Source: Haloplanus natans DSM 17983
GTDB lineage: Archaea > Halobacteriota > Halobacteria > Halobacteriales > Haloferacaceae
Assembly: GCF_000427685.1 (NCBI RefSeq)
Contig: NZ_KE386573.1
Coordinates: 248,001-312,000 of the forward strand
Reading direction: 5' to 3'
DNA length: 64,000 nucleotides
Shown here: positions 17,447 through 26,472 of the stretch, one piece after another
How positions within the stretch are numbered: the first letter of the stretch is position 1
Layout: each line of letters begins with the position of its first letter
Notes under the pieces: model-generated
The model's database searches: none
Told to the model about the DNA's origin: nothing
The model's input: only the letters and a program-made list of their open reading frames with translations
Translations under genes and position numbers: made by a program

Positions 17447-17863
17447 GTGTCCGCCACGCGCACCGAACTCGCCGCCCGTCTGGCCGTCTACGACCGCCTC
17501 GTCGAGGTGGGGATCGGCCGCCGCCCCGAAGTGGCGGCCGCCCTCGCTGACGCCGACTGTACGGTGACCGCGACCGACGTGTTCGACGCCCCCACTCCCG
17601 AGGGCGTCCGCTTCGTCCGCGGCGACGTGGTCGCGCGAGCCGAACGGGTTCGAGCGGGAGGCGACCCCGGCGACCCCTACCGCGTCGACGCCGTCTACGC
17701 CCTGAACTGCCCCGCCGAACTCCAGCGACCTGCCCGCGACGTGGCTCACGCCGCCGACGCCGACTTCCTTTTTACCACGCTCGGCTTCGAGGACCCCGTC
17801 CTGCCGGTCGAACGCGAGACGGTGGGCGGCGAGACGCTGTACGTCGCCGAGCGTCGTAGATAG
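17447..17863 (+). CDS. UPF0146 family protein
   Basis: This 138-aa protein starts with GTG at 17447 and matches UPF0146: LVEVGIGRRPEVAAALADADCTVTATDV resembles the first strand and loop of a Rossmann methyltransferase. The later part has VDAVYALNCPAELQRP and ADADFLFTTLGFEDP, and the domain is shorter than a full methyltransferase. The function is unknown; SAM or nucleotide binding is an inference from the fold-like pattern. It is divergent from amzA, with 39 nt between starts. Confidence 0.83.
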   Translation: MSATRTELAARLAVYDRLVEVGIGRRPEVAAALADADCTVTATDVFDAPTPEGVRFVRGDVVARAERVRAGGDPGDPYRVDAVYALNCPAELQRPARDVAHAADADFLFTTLGFEDPVLPVERETVGGETLYVAERRR

Positions 17864-17919
17864 CGGGCAGGGTTGCCGACGGGCGAACGGGAAAGCCGCT
17901 CGCGGCCGCACGTCCCGCT

Positions 17920-18531
17920 GTGTCACACGACCACGACCACGACCACGAACCGGGGCACCACCACGAACACGTCGACGAGGCGGTCGAGGCCCACGACGAC
18001 TGGGCGCGCCGACGGCGCAAGGGCATCCCGACCGACGATCAACTCCTGGTCGTCGCCTGCATGGACGAACGTATCCCCGTCGAGGAGGCCCTCGGCATCG
18101 AACTCGGCGACGCCCAGATCTATCGGAACGCGGGCGGGAAAGTGACCGACGACGTGATCCGGTCGGCGGCGCTCACGACGCAGTTTTTCGACACCGAGGA
18201 GATCATCGTGATCAACCACACCGACTGCGGGATGATGAGCGCGCCCGACGACGCCGTCGTCGAGGGTCTCGAAGCCGCGGCGGGCGGCAGTCTGGACGAC
18301 GTGGACCTCGATCCCTCGCTACCCGAACTGACCGTCGGCGACGCATCCGTCGCAGATTGGGTGCGCATGACGGACGACATCGACGAGGCCTGTGCCGCGC
18401 AAGTGCGGTATCTGGAGGACCACCCGCTGATCGACGCCACCGTCCACGGCTACGTCTACGAGGTCGAGAGCGGGACGCTCCGCCACCCCGGCGGACGCAT
18501 CGCCGAGGAGATCAGCACGCGCGTCGAGTAG
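17920..18531 (+). CDS. Beta-type carbonic anhydrase with His-rich N-terminus
   Basis: Carbonic anhydrase interconverts CO2 and bicarbonate. The 203-aa product has the beta-class zinc ligands Cys47 (ACMDER, with the Asp49-Arg51 pair), His100 and Cys103 (HTDCGM). The first 17 residues hold eight His within HDHDHDH and HHHEH, an added metal-binding tail that could store or deliver zinc. The start is GTG at 17920; a later start would remove the His tail but also much of the normal N-terminus. It is cytoplasmic by sequence. Confidence 0.9.
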   Translation: MSHDHDHDHEPGHHHEHVDEAVEAHDDWARRRRKGIPTDDQLLVVACMDERIPVEEALGIELGDAQIYRNAGGKVTDDVIRSAALTTQFFDTEEIIVINHTDCGMMSAPDDAVVEGLEAAAGGSLDDVDLDPSLPELTVGDASVADWVRMTDDIDEACAAQVRYLEDHPLIDATVHGYVYEVESGTLRHPGGRIAEEISTRVE

Positions 18532-18582
18532 GCCCGCTCACCGGATAGAAAGGCACTTGCCCCGACGCGCCCGCCACCGGAT

Positions 18583-19440
18583 ATGGACGTAGACGCGGTC
18601 GTTCTCGACATCGACGGGGTGCTCGTCGACGTGGCGGACTCCTACCGCCGCGCCATCGTCGAGTCCGTCGACCGGGTGTACGGGCGGACGGTCGACGACG
18701 CGGCGATCCAGGCGTTCAAAGACGCCGGCGGCTTCAACAACGACTGGGAACTCACGTACGCCGCGGCGCTGTTCGTCCTCGCCCGTGAGGCGGGCTACGA
18801 CGCCGACGTGCCGGCCTTCACCGACGCGGTCGCCGAGGCGGGTGGCGGCCTCGACGCCGCCGAAGCCGTCGTCCGCGACGCGGGGTACGACGCGGCCTTC
18901 GATCGATGGGACCCCGACCGCCTGCGAGAGACGTTTCAGGCGCTCTACCTCGGCACGGACCTGTATCGCGACCTGGAGGGCGGCGAGCCACCCTTCGAGG
19001 CACGGGGCTACATCCACGACGAACCCGTCATCGTCGAGGCGTCGACGATAGCCGACCTGAACGAGCGGTTCGCGGTGGGCGTGTTGACGGGCCGTCCCGC
19101 CGCGGAGGCCGATATCGCCCTCTCGCGGGTCGGGCTCTCGGTTCCCGACGCCCACCGCTTCACGATGGACGACTGGGCGGAGGGCAAACCCCATCCCCAC
19201 GCTCTGACGACACTCGCCGACCGACTGGACGCGGCGCGCGTTGCCTTCGCCGGCGACACACTCGACGACGTGCGGACGGCGGCCAACGCCGCCGAGAGCG
19301 ACCCTGACCGGACCTACCACGGCGTCGGCGTCCTCACCGGCGGCCTGACCGGCGAGTCGGGCCGCCGAGCGTACACGGACGCCGGCGCCGCCGCGGTGGT
19401 CGAGTCGGTGAACGACCTGCCGGCCCTGCTCGACTCGTGA
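18583..19440 (+). CDS. HAD-superfamily phosphatase, TIGR01548 type
   Basis: This 285-aa protein has HAD motif I DIDGVLVD (Asp9 nucleophile, Asp11), motif II in VLTGRP near residue 168, and motif III/IV in EGKPHPHAL and [12 protein letters not shown]. The conserved [12 protein letters not shown] segment near residue 50 matches the TIGR01548 subfamily, which in some organisms is linked to histidine synthesis (an IGPD-like phosphatase role), but the substrate here is not proven. A small membrane-protein gene overlaps its stop (GTGA). Confidence 0.86.
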   Translation: MDVDAVVLDIDGVLVDVADSYRRAIVESVDRVYGRTVDDAAIQAFKDAGGFNNDWELTYAAALFVLAREAGYDADVPAFTDAVAEAGGGLDAAEAVVRDAGYDAAFDRWDPDRLRETFQALYLGTDLYRDLEGGEPPFEARGYIHDEPVIVEASTIADLNERFAVGVLTGRPAAEADIALSRVGLSVPDAHRFTMDDWAEGKPHPHALTTLADRLDAARVAFAGDTLDDVRTAANAAESDPDRTYHGVGVLTGGLTGESGRRAYTDAGAAAVVESVNDLPALLDS

Positions 19441-19610
19441 CGCCCGACTGGTCCCGGTTTTTCGGCGTGCTCGTCGGTCTTCTCGTCGTCGTCGTCGCCG
19501 TCGTCGCCGTCGTCTCCCCGTCCGATCCGGCCACGTGGCTCCGGGGACTCGCTCCGGGCGTCGTCGTCGCCCTCGTCGTCGCCTACCTCGTCGCCATCGG
19601 CGGCGAATAG
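19437..19610 (+). CDS. 57-aa membrane protein
   Basis: The GTG at 19437 overlaps the HAD gene stop as GTGA, and the frame gives 57 residues with two hydrophobic helices: about residues 9-27 ([16 protein letters not shown]) and 40-55 ([18 protein letters not shown]), joined by [11 protein letters not shown]. The coupling and the clean two-helix pattern support a real gene. No family or function is recognisable. Confidence 0.6.
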   Translation: MTPDWSRFFGVLVGLLVVVVAVVAVVSPSDPATWLRGLAPGVVVALVVAYLVAIGGE

Positions 19611-19655
19611 GGCCAGTCCCAACACGTTTACCTCGGACCGGGCCACAGTCCGCCC

Positions 19656-20324
19656 ATGCGAATCGCGCTACTCGGCGGGACCGGCGACGTGGGCGAGGGG
19701 TTAGCCCTCCGGTGGGCGTACCACACCGACCACGAGGTAGTGATCGGCTCTCGCGACCCGGAGAAGGCCCGCGCGAAGGCCGAGGAGTACGAAACCGAAC
19801 TGTCGAGCCGCGGCGTCGACTGCAAGATCAACGGCTTCGAGAACGCGATGGCGGCCGACCGGGCGCGGGTGGTCGTCCTCGCCGTCCCCGCCTACCACGC
19901 GACCGACACGGTCGAGGCAGTGGCCGACTCGCTCGACGAGGGGACGGTTCTGGTGACGCCCGCCACGGGGATGAAACGCGACGACGACGGCTTCCACTAC
20001 AACCGCCCCGGCGCGGGGAGCGTCACCCTCCTCGTCGCCGACGCCGCCCCCGACGACGTGGCCGTCGTCGGCGCCTTCCACAACCTCGCGGCGGGCCGCC
20101 TCGCCGACCTGGACGCCGACCTCGGAATCGACACCCTCCTCGTCGCCGACGACGCCGACGCGAAGGACCTCGTCTCCCTTCTCGCCGATGGCATCGACGG
20201 CCTCCGACCGCTGGACGCCGGTGGCCTCGCCAACGCCCCCGAAATCGAGGCGCTGACGCCGCTCCTGATCAACGTCGCCATGCACAACGACGGCCTCCAC
20301 GACCTCGGGGTCCGGTTCGACTAA
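19656..20324 (+). CDS. npdG: NADPH-dependent F420 reductase
   Basis: NpdG/Fno moves hydride between coenzyme F420 and NADP. The 222-aa protein begins with the Rossmann motif GGTGDVGEGLALRW at residues 7-20, followed by VIGSRDPEKA that recognises the NADP ribose-phosphate. It has the family blocks VVLAVPAYHATDTVE and VGAFHNLAAGRLAD and ends with NVAMHNDGLHDLG. Its presence fits F420 use in haloarchaea. Its stop lies within 4 nt of the convergent hisE stop. Confidence 0.92.
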   Translation: MRIALLGGTGDVGEGLALRWAYHTDHEVVIGSRDPEKARAKAEEYETELSSRGVDCKINGFENAMAADRARVVVLAVPAYHATDTVEAVADSLDEGTVLVTPATGMKRDDDGFHYNRPGAGSVTLLVADAAPDDVAVVGAFHNLAAGRLADLDADLGIDTLLVADDADAKDLVSLLADGIDGLRPLDAGGLANAPEIEALTPLLINVAMHNDGLHDLGVRFD

Positions 20325-20629
20325 AACCGGCCTTCGAGCTCCGCCCGAAGGTCGTCGACCGTCGCCCCCTCCATCGCCAGCAGGACGAGTAGGTGATAGA
20401 CCAGGTCGGCCGACTCGGCGAGCAGTTCCTCCCGGTCGTCGTCTTTCGCGGCGAGGATCACCTCCGTGGCCTCCTCGCCGACTTTCTCCAGCACCGCGTT
20501 CTCGCCTTTCTCGTGGGTGAACAGCGAGGCGGTGTAGGAGCCCTCGGGAAGTTCGTCGCGGCGGTCCTCGATGGTGGCAAAGAGGGCGTCGAGGACGGCT
20601 TCCGTGTCGGCCGCCGCATCGTCGCTCAC
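20321..20629 (-). CDS. hisE: Phosphoribosyl-ATP pyrophosphatase
   Basis: HisE splits phosphoribosyl-ATP to phosphoribosyl-AMP in histidine synthesis. The 102-aa MazG-like helical protein has the family signature SYTASLFTHEKGENAVLEKV, EEATEVILAAKDDDREELLAESADLVYH, whose Glu and Asp residues bind magnesium. The GTG at 20629 overlaps the pdxT stop as GTGA, so it is the third gene of a secG-pdxT-hisE operon. A longer upstream frame without this start would run through pdxT and is not used. Confidence 0.93.
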   Translation of the reverse strand: MSDDAAADTEAVLDALFATIEDRRDELPEGSYTASLFTHEKGENAVLEKVGEEATEVILAAKDDDREELLAESADLVYHLLVLLAMEGATVDDLRAELEGRF

Positions 20630-21255
20630 GCCTCGGCCCCCTCGTCGCCGGCGGCTGTAGCACGGAGCGGGTCGAACAGCGCGAGCCGGTGGAGGCGGTC
20701 GTCGGCGGTGAGCTCCGGATGAAAGGAGGTGGCGACGACCGATCCCTGTGACACGGCGACGGGGCGGTCCTCCCACGTCGCCAGCACGTCCACGTCGGGA
20801 CCCACTTCGTCGACGACGGGCGCGCGGATGAACACCGCGTGGAAGGGGTCGTCGAGCCCCGTCACGTCGAGGCCGGCCTCGAAGCTGTCGACCTGTCGGC
20901 CGAAGGCGTTGCGGTCGACGCTTACGTCGATCAGGTCGAGCGTGTCGACCCGGTCGTCACGGGCGTCGCTGGCGGCGACGATCAGTCCGGCACAGGTCGC
21001 CAAAATTGGCTTGCCGGCGGCGGCGTGGTCCCTGATCTCCTCGTCGATGCCCTCCAGTGCCAGCAGACGCGAGATGGTCGTCGACTCGCCGCCGGGAAGC
21101 GCGAGGGCGTCGCAGTCCGGGACGATCCCCGAGTCACGGACCCCGACGGTGTCGACGTCGAGGCCGGTGGCGGACGCCGTGCGTTCGATGGCGTCGACGT
21201 GCTCGCTCACGTTTCCCTGGACGGCGACGACGCCGATACGGACGGTCCCCGTCAC
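20626..21255 (-). CDS. pdxT: Pyridoxal 5'-phosphate synthase glutaminase subunit
   Basis: PdxT frees ammonia from glutamine for PdxS to make pyridoxal phosphate. The 209-aa product shows GGESTTI (residues 55-61), the nucleophile Cys88 in ATCAGLI, and the catalytic His179/Glu181 in SFHPEL. The start is GTG at 21255, overlapping the Sec61beta stop (GTGA). PdxS is not in this window. Lying between a translocon gene and hisE is odd but conserved coupling makes a shared transcript likely. Confidence 0.94.
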   Translation of the reverse strand: MTGTVRIGVVAVQGNVSEHVDAIERTASATGLDVDTVGVRDSGIVPDCDALALPGGESTTISRLLALEGIDEEIRDHAAAGKPILATCAGLIVAASDARDDRVDTLDLIDVSVDRNAFGRQVDSFEAGLDVTGLDDPFHAVFIRAPVVDEVGPDVDVLATWEDRPVAVSQGSVVATSFHPELTADDRLHRLALFDPLRATAAGDEGAEA

Positions 21256-21413
21256 AGCGAGACGACGTTCAGAATCTGCACGAGAACGCCGAACAGCACG
21301 CCGAACGCGACCACGGTCTTCGGGTCGATCCGGATGGCGTTGCGGTCCTCGGCGTCGAAGTAGCGAACGAGCCCCGCACTCGACATCAGGCCACCACTTT
21401 GGCTCCCACTCAT
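21252..21413 (-). CDS. secG: Preprotein translocase subunit Sec61beta (SecG)
   Basis: This 53-aa tail-anchored protein is the small beta subunit of the archaeal SecYEbeta channel. It has the typical [21 protein letters not shown] sequence just before one C-terminal membrane helix (about residues 32-51). The ATG at 21413 gives the normal length. It leads an operon with pdxT and hisE, each joined by a GTGA overlap. A CGTTTAGG-type box lies about 27-34 nt before the start. Confidence 0.92.
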   Translation of the reverse strand: MSGSQSGGLMSSAGLVRYFDAEDRNAIRIDPKTVVAFGVLFGVLVQILNVVSL

Positions 21414-21521
21414 GGGCGATTGTGGGGTCCTCGCTCGCCTAAACGTTTCGGCTCGGCGCCGACGGGGACTCTCCAATGCCAAACGCTTATGCGCGCCGCT
21501 CCGGAACCCGGTGGACGGATC

Positions 21522-21788
21522 ATGACCGTTCGACTGCTCGATTTCTACGCCGACTGGTGTGGACCGTGCGACGCACAGGAGCCGATTCTCGAGGAGCTGC
21601 TCGCGGACTACGAGGGCGTCGAGCTGACGAAAATCGACGTGGATCAGGACCAGGACACCGCCAACGAGTACCAGGTCCAGTCCCTCCCGACGGTCGTCGT
21701 CGAGAACGACGACGGTATCGTCGATCGGTTCGTCGGCGTCACCCAGCGTCCCGACATCGAGGACGCGCTCGAACGCGCCGGCGTCTAG
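21522..21788 (+). CDS. Thioredoxin family protein
   Basis: This 88-aa thioredoxin has the redox motif WCGPC at residues 12-16 (Cys13 and Cys16) and the cis-proline in SLPTVVV. It is shorter than the usual 105 aa but keeps the full fold. The ATG at 21522 was chosen because it gives the standard LLDFYADWC start; the upstream in-frame sequence is antisense to secG. It acts in the cytoplasm; the reductase partner is not in the window. Confidence 0.9.
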   Translation: MTVRLLDFYADWCGPCDAQEPILEELLADYEGVELTKIDVDQDQDTANEYQVQSLPTVVVENDDGIVDRFVGVTQRPDIEDALERAGV

Positions 21789-21860
21789 TCCTGCCGGCCG
21801 TATAACCCGCCGCCCGCGAATCCCCACCGTTATGCCGATCGGACCCTAACCGGCGTTTAA

Positions 21861-22487
21861 ATGGGGATTCTCGAAGACAAATCCCGGGCGCGGCTGTTCT
21901 ACAAGTACCTCTCGAAGGTGTACGACCAGGTGAACCCGTTCATCTGGAACGAGGAGATGCGCGCCGAGGCGCTCGAACTCATCGACCTCGATCCCGACGA
22001 CCGGGTGCTCGACGTGGGCTGTGGCACCGGTTTCGGCACCGAAGGCCTCCTCCAGTACACCGAGCACGTCCACGGGCTCGACCAGAGCATCCACCAGATG
22101 GAGAAGGCATTCGAGAAGTTCGGCCGCACGGATCGGGTGGACTTCTACCGCGGCGACGCCGAGCGCCTCCCGTTCAAAGACGACAGCTTCGACGCCCTCT
22201 GGTCTTCGGGCTCGATCGAGTACTGGCCCAACCCCGTCGACGCCTTAGAGGAGTTTCGCCGCATCGTCGAACCCGGTGGCTCGGTGCTCGTCGTCGGTCC
22301 GAACTACCCGCGTAGCTCGGTCTTCCAGCGACTCGCCGACGCGATCATGCTCTTTTACGACGAGGCGGAGGCCGACCGGATGTTCGCCGACGCCGGTTTC
22401 GACGACGTGACCCACGTCACGATGGGGCCGGCGTACAACCCCGAAATCGCGATCACGACGCTGGCGCGCGTCCCCGACTCGGCGTAG
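21861..22487 (+). CDS. Class I SAM-dependent methyltransferase (quinone-methyltransferase-like)
   Basis: This 208-aa methyltransferase has motif I VLDVGCGTGFG near residues 49-58, FYRGDAERLPFKDDSFDALW (motifs II/III) and LEEFRRIVEPGGSVLVVG. The N-terminal ARLFYKYLSKVYDQVNPFIW resembles MPBQ/MSBQ-type methyltransferases that act on quinones in plants and cyanobacteria. A menaquinone-modifying role is therefore plausible but unproven. A CGTTATGC box lies about 28 nt before the ATG. Confidence 0.82.
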   Translation: MGILEDKSRARLFYKYLSKVYDQVNPFIWNEEMRAEALELIDLDPDDRVLDVGCGTGFGTEGLLQYTEHVHGLDQSIHQMEKAFEKFGRTDRVDFYRGDAERLPFKDDSFDALWSSGSIEYWPNPVDALEEFRRIVEPGGSVLVVGPNYPRSSVFQRLADAIMLFYDEAEADRMFADAGFDDVTHVTMGPAYNPEIAITTLARVPDSA

Positions 22488-22934
22488 CTACGCCGTCGCC
22501 GTCAGGGTCGCCAGCCGCCGCTCCCCGTACCGGAGTTCGACCGTCACGCGAGCGCCGGCCACGAGTCGCGGCCGGTTCGTTGACGCGAGCCGAACCGACG
22601 CACGCTCCCCGACCTCCCACCGCGGATCGGCGGCGGCGTTGAACGGTCCGGTCGGTCCCGGACGAAACCCCCGTGCCGAGAAGAACGGAACCGGCGGCTG
22701 ATGGCGCAGGGCCACGCCGTCGACGCGGACGGTCACGTCGAGTCGGCGCACGTCCACCGGATCGCCCGCCCGGTGCGTGAGGAGGAGTCGATCCCCGTCG
22801 ACCGTGAGGCTGATCCCGGCGGCGGTCGGTGCCGCGGGGGTCGCGCCGAGGCTTACGGCCGCGACGGCGGTCCCGACGACGACGGCGAACGCGAGTCCGA
22901 GAGCCGACCCGGTGGTGACGGCACGGCTGGCCAT
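22488..22934 (-). CDS. Type IV pilin-like secreted protein
   Basis: This 148-aa protein starts MASRAVTTGSALGLAFAVVVGTAVAAVSLG, a class III-like hydrophobic N-terminus without the extra charged tail of many pilins. A small beta domain follows, with ISLTVDGDRLLLTHRAGDPVDVRRLDVTVRVDG, the pattern I recall from archaeal type IV pilin-like domains. It should be outside the cell, anchored by the N-terminal helix. It ends with a repeat-like TLTATA. The gene follows the DUF7096-like gene by 16 nt. Confidence 0.72.
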   Translation of the reverse strand: MASRAVTTGSALGLAFAVVVGTAVAAVSLGATPAAPTAAGISLTVDGDRLLLTHRAGDPVDVRRLDVTVRVDGVALRHQPPVPFFSARGFRPGPTGPFNAAADPRWEVGERASVRLASTNRPRLVAGARVTVELRYGERRLATLTATA

Positions 22935-22950
22935 AGTGCCGGTGGTGCCG

Positions 22951-24351
22951 TTATCGCTTATAAGCGTCGGCGTCGACAGCGCTCGCGATGGCGGTCGGCA
23001 TCGGTGTCGTCGTGTTGTCCCCGTCGGACCCGGATTCCGTGCCGGTGCCGGTGCCGGCGCCCGTGTTCGCATCCACCCGTGGCGGCGCGCCGGGGTCGAC
23101 GACCGCCTCGACGGACTCGCCCTGGCTGTCGACGGTGATGGTGTAGCGGCGGTACGGCGAGAGCGTCCAGAGAACGCCGTCGTCGCCGGTGGTGCCGAGG
23201 CGGGTCGACCCGCCCGTTTCGATCGACATCGAGACGGTCGCGTCGACCGGATCGCCGGTCACCGAGTCGACGACGCGAATCTGTGCGGGGCCGCCCGGGT
23301 ACGTCCGATTCACGACGAGCCGAATCCCGTCGCCGGCTCCCTCGGCTCGCCGGTTCGCGACCATCGACGCGAGCGGCCGGCGCTGGTGTTCGGCGTAGAC
23401 GACGCGTGCGTCGCTGTCGACGAACGCCGTCAGATCACCGCGACCGTGGACGACCCGGACGGGATAGGTTTCGCCCCCGCCGAACACCTGCGTCTGCTCC
23501 CGCGTCGTGTTCCAGATGACGGGGTAGTTCGACGACACGATATCGAGGGCGACTTCGAGTTCGATGGCGTCGCCGTCGCCGTTCCGGAGGTCGCCGCGAT
23601 ACGCCTCACGGAGGTACGTCTCGTCGAGGATTGTCGAGAGGGTAACACTCTCGGGCCCGGTCGCGATGTAGAAGCGGTCGGGCGGGGCCTCACCCGTGAG
23701 GACGGCCCGGGCGTGGGCACGCACCGGTCCAGTGAACGCGGAGAGACGGTTACTGATCGAGGCGAGGCGCCCGCGGTCGATATCGAAGCCACGCGTCTCT
23801 GCGGCCAGCGACTCGATACGGTTCCGCCGGTCGCCGAGTTCCTCGGCCGCGATGCGCACGCGAACGAGCGTGACGAGCAGGTCGTGGGCGTCGATTTCGC
23901 CGCGACCGTACGCCGCGACGGCGGCCGTCTGTCGCTTCTCGAGGCCGTCGACTCGCGCTTCGAGGTCGCGAAGCGCCGTCCGGAGACGGTCGCGACGCTG
24001 CGCGGTCGTGTTCGCGGACTCGACCCGTTCGACCATCGCGCGGGTCCGGAGGTGATCGGTCGTCGCGTTCGTCGAGAGGCCGATGGCGGGGCCGAGGTCG
24101 ACGTACTGTGTATCGACGCCCCAGCGTTCGATCGATGTCGGGGGGATATCGAGGACGGAGATCTGCTGGGGGCCGCCCCCGCCGTCGGTCTGGGCAACGG
24201 GGGTGGCTGGATCGAGGGCGGGCGGCGCGGCATCGTCGCCGGCGACGGGGGCGGCGCCGGTCTCGGTCGCCGATCCGCCGAGGTCGCCGGTCGCCCCGAC
24301 GACGGCGGAGCAGACGAGGAGGGCAACCGCGATGACGGGGAGGGCTCTCAT
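22951..24351 (-). CDS. Secreted/anchored haloarchaeal protein (DUF7096-like)
   Basis: The 466-aa product has a signal peptide (MRALPVIAVALLVCSAVVGATG), a helical part with ALRDLEARVDGLEKRQTAAVAAYGRGEI (about residues 110-180), two beta domains, and a C-terminal Gly/Thr/Ser-rich linker after residue 430. It contains the N-glycosylation sequons NTT, NAT and NRT, so it faces outward. No C-terminal anchor is clear. I recall this pattern as DUF7096. It is divergent from a membrane-bound winged-helix protein at 24481, and the two often look like a pair. Confidence 0.72.
   Translation of the reverse strand: MRALPVIAVALLVCSAVVGATGDLGGSATETGAAPVAGDDAAPPALDPATPVAQTDGGGGPQQISVLDIPPTSIERWGVDTQYVDLGPAIGLSTNATTDHLRTRAMVERVESANTTAQRRDRLRTALRDLEARVDGLEKRQTAAVAAYGRGEIDAHDLLVTLVRVRIAAEELGDRRNRIESLAAETRGFDIDRGRLASISNRLSAFTGPVRAHARAVLTGEAPPDRFYIATGPESVTLSTILDETYLREAYRGDLRNGDGDAIELEVALDIVSSNYPVIWNTTREQTQVFGGGETYPVRVVHGRGDLTAFVDSDARVVYAEHQRRPLASMVANRRAEGAGDGIRLVVNRTYPGGPAQIRVVDSVTGDPVDATVSMSIETGGSTRLGTTGDDGVLWTLSPYRRYTITVDSQGESVEAVVDPGAPPRVDANTGAGTGTGTESGSDGDNTTTPMPTAIASAVDADAYKR
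22958..22965 (-). promoter_or_regulatory. TATA-like box inside the end of the upstream gene
   Basis: GCTTATAAGC lies 24-31 nt before the pilin-like ATG at 22934 and at the same time encodes the final residues (AYKR) of the gene ending at 22951. So the downstream gene can have its own leaderless promoter. Confidence 0.55.
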
Positions 24352-24480
24352 CGGGCGACGGTAGAGTCGCCGGCTACTAAAACCCCGCCGTCCGCCGTTC
24401 GTCTGACGCCCGCTCTCTCCCCGACAGGCTCTCTCCCCCGATGGAAAGCGTTTTCCCGTCACATCGAGACGCACGAACTA

Positions 24481-25626
24481 ATGCGGATCGCCGCGACCCT
24501 CCTTGCCCTCCTCGTCCTCTGTTCCGGGACGATTCCCGCGGTGGCGTTCGCCGCCGACGGGACCGAAGCCGCCGCTGCGGCCACGGCCGACCGGCCGGCG
24601 CTCGTCGGGCCGTCGGTCGCCCGCATCGACACCCCCGAGGTCACCGAGTTCTACATCGCCCCAAATCCCGACGGAAGCGCGCGCTGGACCGTCTCGGTCC
24701 GGTACAACCTCTCGACTGACGCCGCCCGCGCCGCGTTCGACGACTACGGCCGCGAGTTCGAGGCGGGGGAGACGACCGTGGGTCTCGACGCCGATTTCTT
24801 CCGGACGCTCGCCGCGGCAGCCAGCCGCGAAACCGGCCGCGAGATGTCGATCCGGAACACGACCCGCAACGCGACCGTCCGGAACGGCACGGGCGTCCTC
24901 AGCCTCTCTTTTACGTGGACGAACTTCCTGACCGACACCGACGCTGGCTTCGTGATCCGGGACGCGGTGTTGATGCCTAACAACCGCACCTGGCTCGCCT
25001 CTATCGGCCCCGAACAGCGACTGGTCGTCGAGACGCCGAAGGGCTATCAGGTGACGGACACGCGCTTCGGCCTCGACAACGGCTCGGTCGTCGTCGAGGG
25101 GCCACACCGATTCCGTGAACCGCTCTCTATCTCCTATCAGCGGACCGCCGTCGAGGAGCCGGAGCCCTCCCCGTTCCCGTGGTCGCTGATCGCCGGGGCC
25201 CTGCTCCTCGGTGCCGTCCTCGCCGCCGTGGCGTACGTCCGGTTGCGCGGCGACGAATCGGCGCCGCGGTCGGAAGACACCGTCACCGTGCCGTCCGGCG
25301 GGGGCGACGGCGGCGATGGCGGTGCAGGGCCCGAAACGGACGAGGCGTCCGCGGCGGGCGACGACGGCCGGCCCGACCCCGACGAGGGCGACAAAATGGA
25401 CGACGCGGACGTCGATCCCACCCTCCTCTCCGACGAGGAGCGGGTCGAACACCTCCTGGATCGGAACGGCGGGCGGATGAAGCAGGCCCGGATCGTCAAG
25501 GAGACGGGGTGGTCGGACGCCAAGGTGTCACAACTGCTCTCGACGATGGCTGACGACGGACGCGTCGAGAAGCTCCGCCTCGGCCGCGAGAACCTCATCT
25601 CCCTGCCCGACGAGGAGCCGGAGTAG
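24481..25626 (+). CDS. Membrane-tethered winged-helix regulator (DUF7345/DUF7343-like)
   Basis: This 381-aa protein has a signal peptide (about residues 1-23), an outer beta domain (about 45-225) with several NxT sequons, one membrane helix at about 235-255 (WSLIAGALLLGAVLAAVAYVRL), an acidic disordered linker, and a C-terminal winged helix (about 320-378: RVEHLLDRNGGRMKQARIVKE, WSDAKVSQLLSTMADDGRV). This looks like a sensor that reads the outside and acts on DNA inside. It is divergent from the secreted gene at 24351. Target genes are unknown. Confidence 0.85.
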   Translation: MRIAATLLALLVLCSGTIPAVAFAADGTEAAAAATADRPALVGPSVARIDTPEVTEFYIAPNPDGSARWTVSVRYNLSTDAARAAFDDYGREFEAGETTVGLDADFFRTLAAAASRETGREMSIRNTTRNATVRNGTGVLSLSFTWTNFLTDTDAGFVIRDAVLMPNNRTWLASIGPEQRLVVETPKGYQVTDTRFGLDNGSVVVEGPHRFREPLSISYQRTAVEEPEPSPFPWSLIAGALLLGAVLAAVAYVRLRGDESAPRSEDTVTVPSGGGDGGDGGAGPETDEASAAGDDGRPDPDEGDKMDDADVDPTLLSDEERVEHLLDRNGGRMKQARIVKETGWSDAKVSQLLSTMADDGRVEKLRLGRENLISLPDEEPE

Positions 25627-25677
25627 CTGGCGGTCGCTTCGGAAAACGTTTACTCCCGGCAGAGGAAGGGGTCGCAC

Positions 25678-26472
25678 ATGAAGATTCTCGTGACCGTCAA
25701 GGAGGTCGCCGAAGTCGCCGACGACTTCGAAATCGAGGGGCGTTCGATCCCCGAGACGTACCTCGAATACGACCTCAACGAGTGGGACGACTACGCCGTC
25801 GAGGCGGCGGTTCGGATCGCGGAGGACCGCGAGGACGAGGACGTGGAGGTCGTCGCCGCCACGATCGGTCCGGAGCGAAGCGAGGAGACGATCCGGATGG
25901 CGCTGGCGAAAGGCGTCGACCGCGCGGTCCGCGTCTGGGACGACGCGCTCGCCGAGGCCGACGTGCTCGACCCGACGACGACCGCCCGGATTCTCGCGGC
26001 CGTCGCGGAAGAGGAAGCGCCGGATCTCGTACTCTCGGGCGTTCAGGCCGCCGACGACGGCTTCGGCGCGACCGGCGTCGCCCTCGCCGACCTGCTCGAT
26101 ATGGGGTGGGCCGCCGTGGTGAACGATCTGGAGTTGACGGACGGCGACGCGTCGGTGCGACGCGAACTCGAAGGTGGCGTCGAGGAACTCACGACCGTCC
26201 CCTGTCCGGCCGTGCTGACGATCCAGACCGGGATCAACGAGCCACGCTACGCCAGCCTGCGCGGGATTCGGCAGGCCCAGCGGAAGGAACTCGCCGTCCA
26301 TACCCTCGCCGACATCGGCCTCGACCCGTCGCTCGTCGACGACGATCTGACACTCGCCGGGATGGCCAAACCCGAAAGCGAGTCCGACGCGACGCTGTTC
26401 GAGGGGAGTGCCGAGGAGACGGCCGCGGAGCTAGCGACCGTCCTGCGGGACGCGGGGGTGGGGGCGGAATGA
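25678..26472 (+). CDS. etfB: Electron transfer flavoprotein subunit beta (FixA type)
   Basis: EtfB pairs with EtfA to carry electrons from flavin dehydrogenases. The 264-aa protein shows KILVTVKEVAEV at the N-terminus, LNEWDDYAVEAAVRIAED, GVDRAVRVWD and LSGVQAADDGFGATG, then the conserved PCPAVLTIQTGINEPRYASLRGI block. A CGTTTACTC box lies about 27 nt before the ATG. Its TGA overlaps the etfA ATG (ATGA). It may act in fatty or amino acid oxidation; FixX and dehydrogenases are not here. Confidence 0.94.
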   Translation: MKILVTVKEVAEVADDFEIEGRSIPETYLEYDLNEWDDYAVEAAVRIAEDREDEDVEVVAATIGPERSEETIRMALAKGVDRAVRVWDDALAEADVLDPTTTARILAAVAEEEAPDLVLSGVQAADDGFGATGVALADLLDMGWAAVVNDLELTDGDASVRRELEGGVEELTTVPCPAVLTIQTGINEPRYASLRGIRQAQRKELAVHTLADIGLDPSLVDDDLTLAGMAKPESESDATLFEGSAEETAAELATVLRDAGVGAE

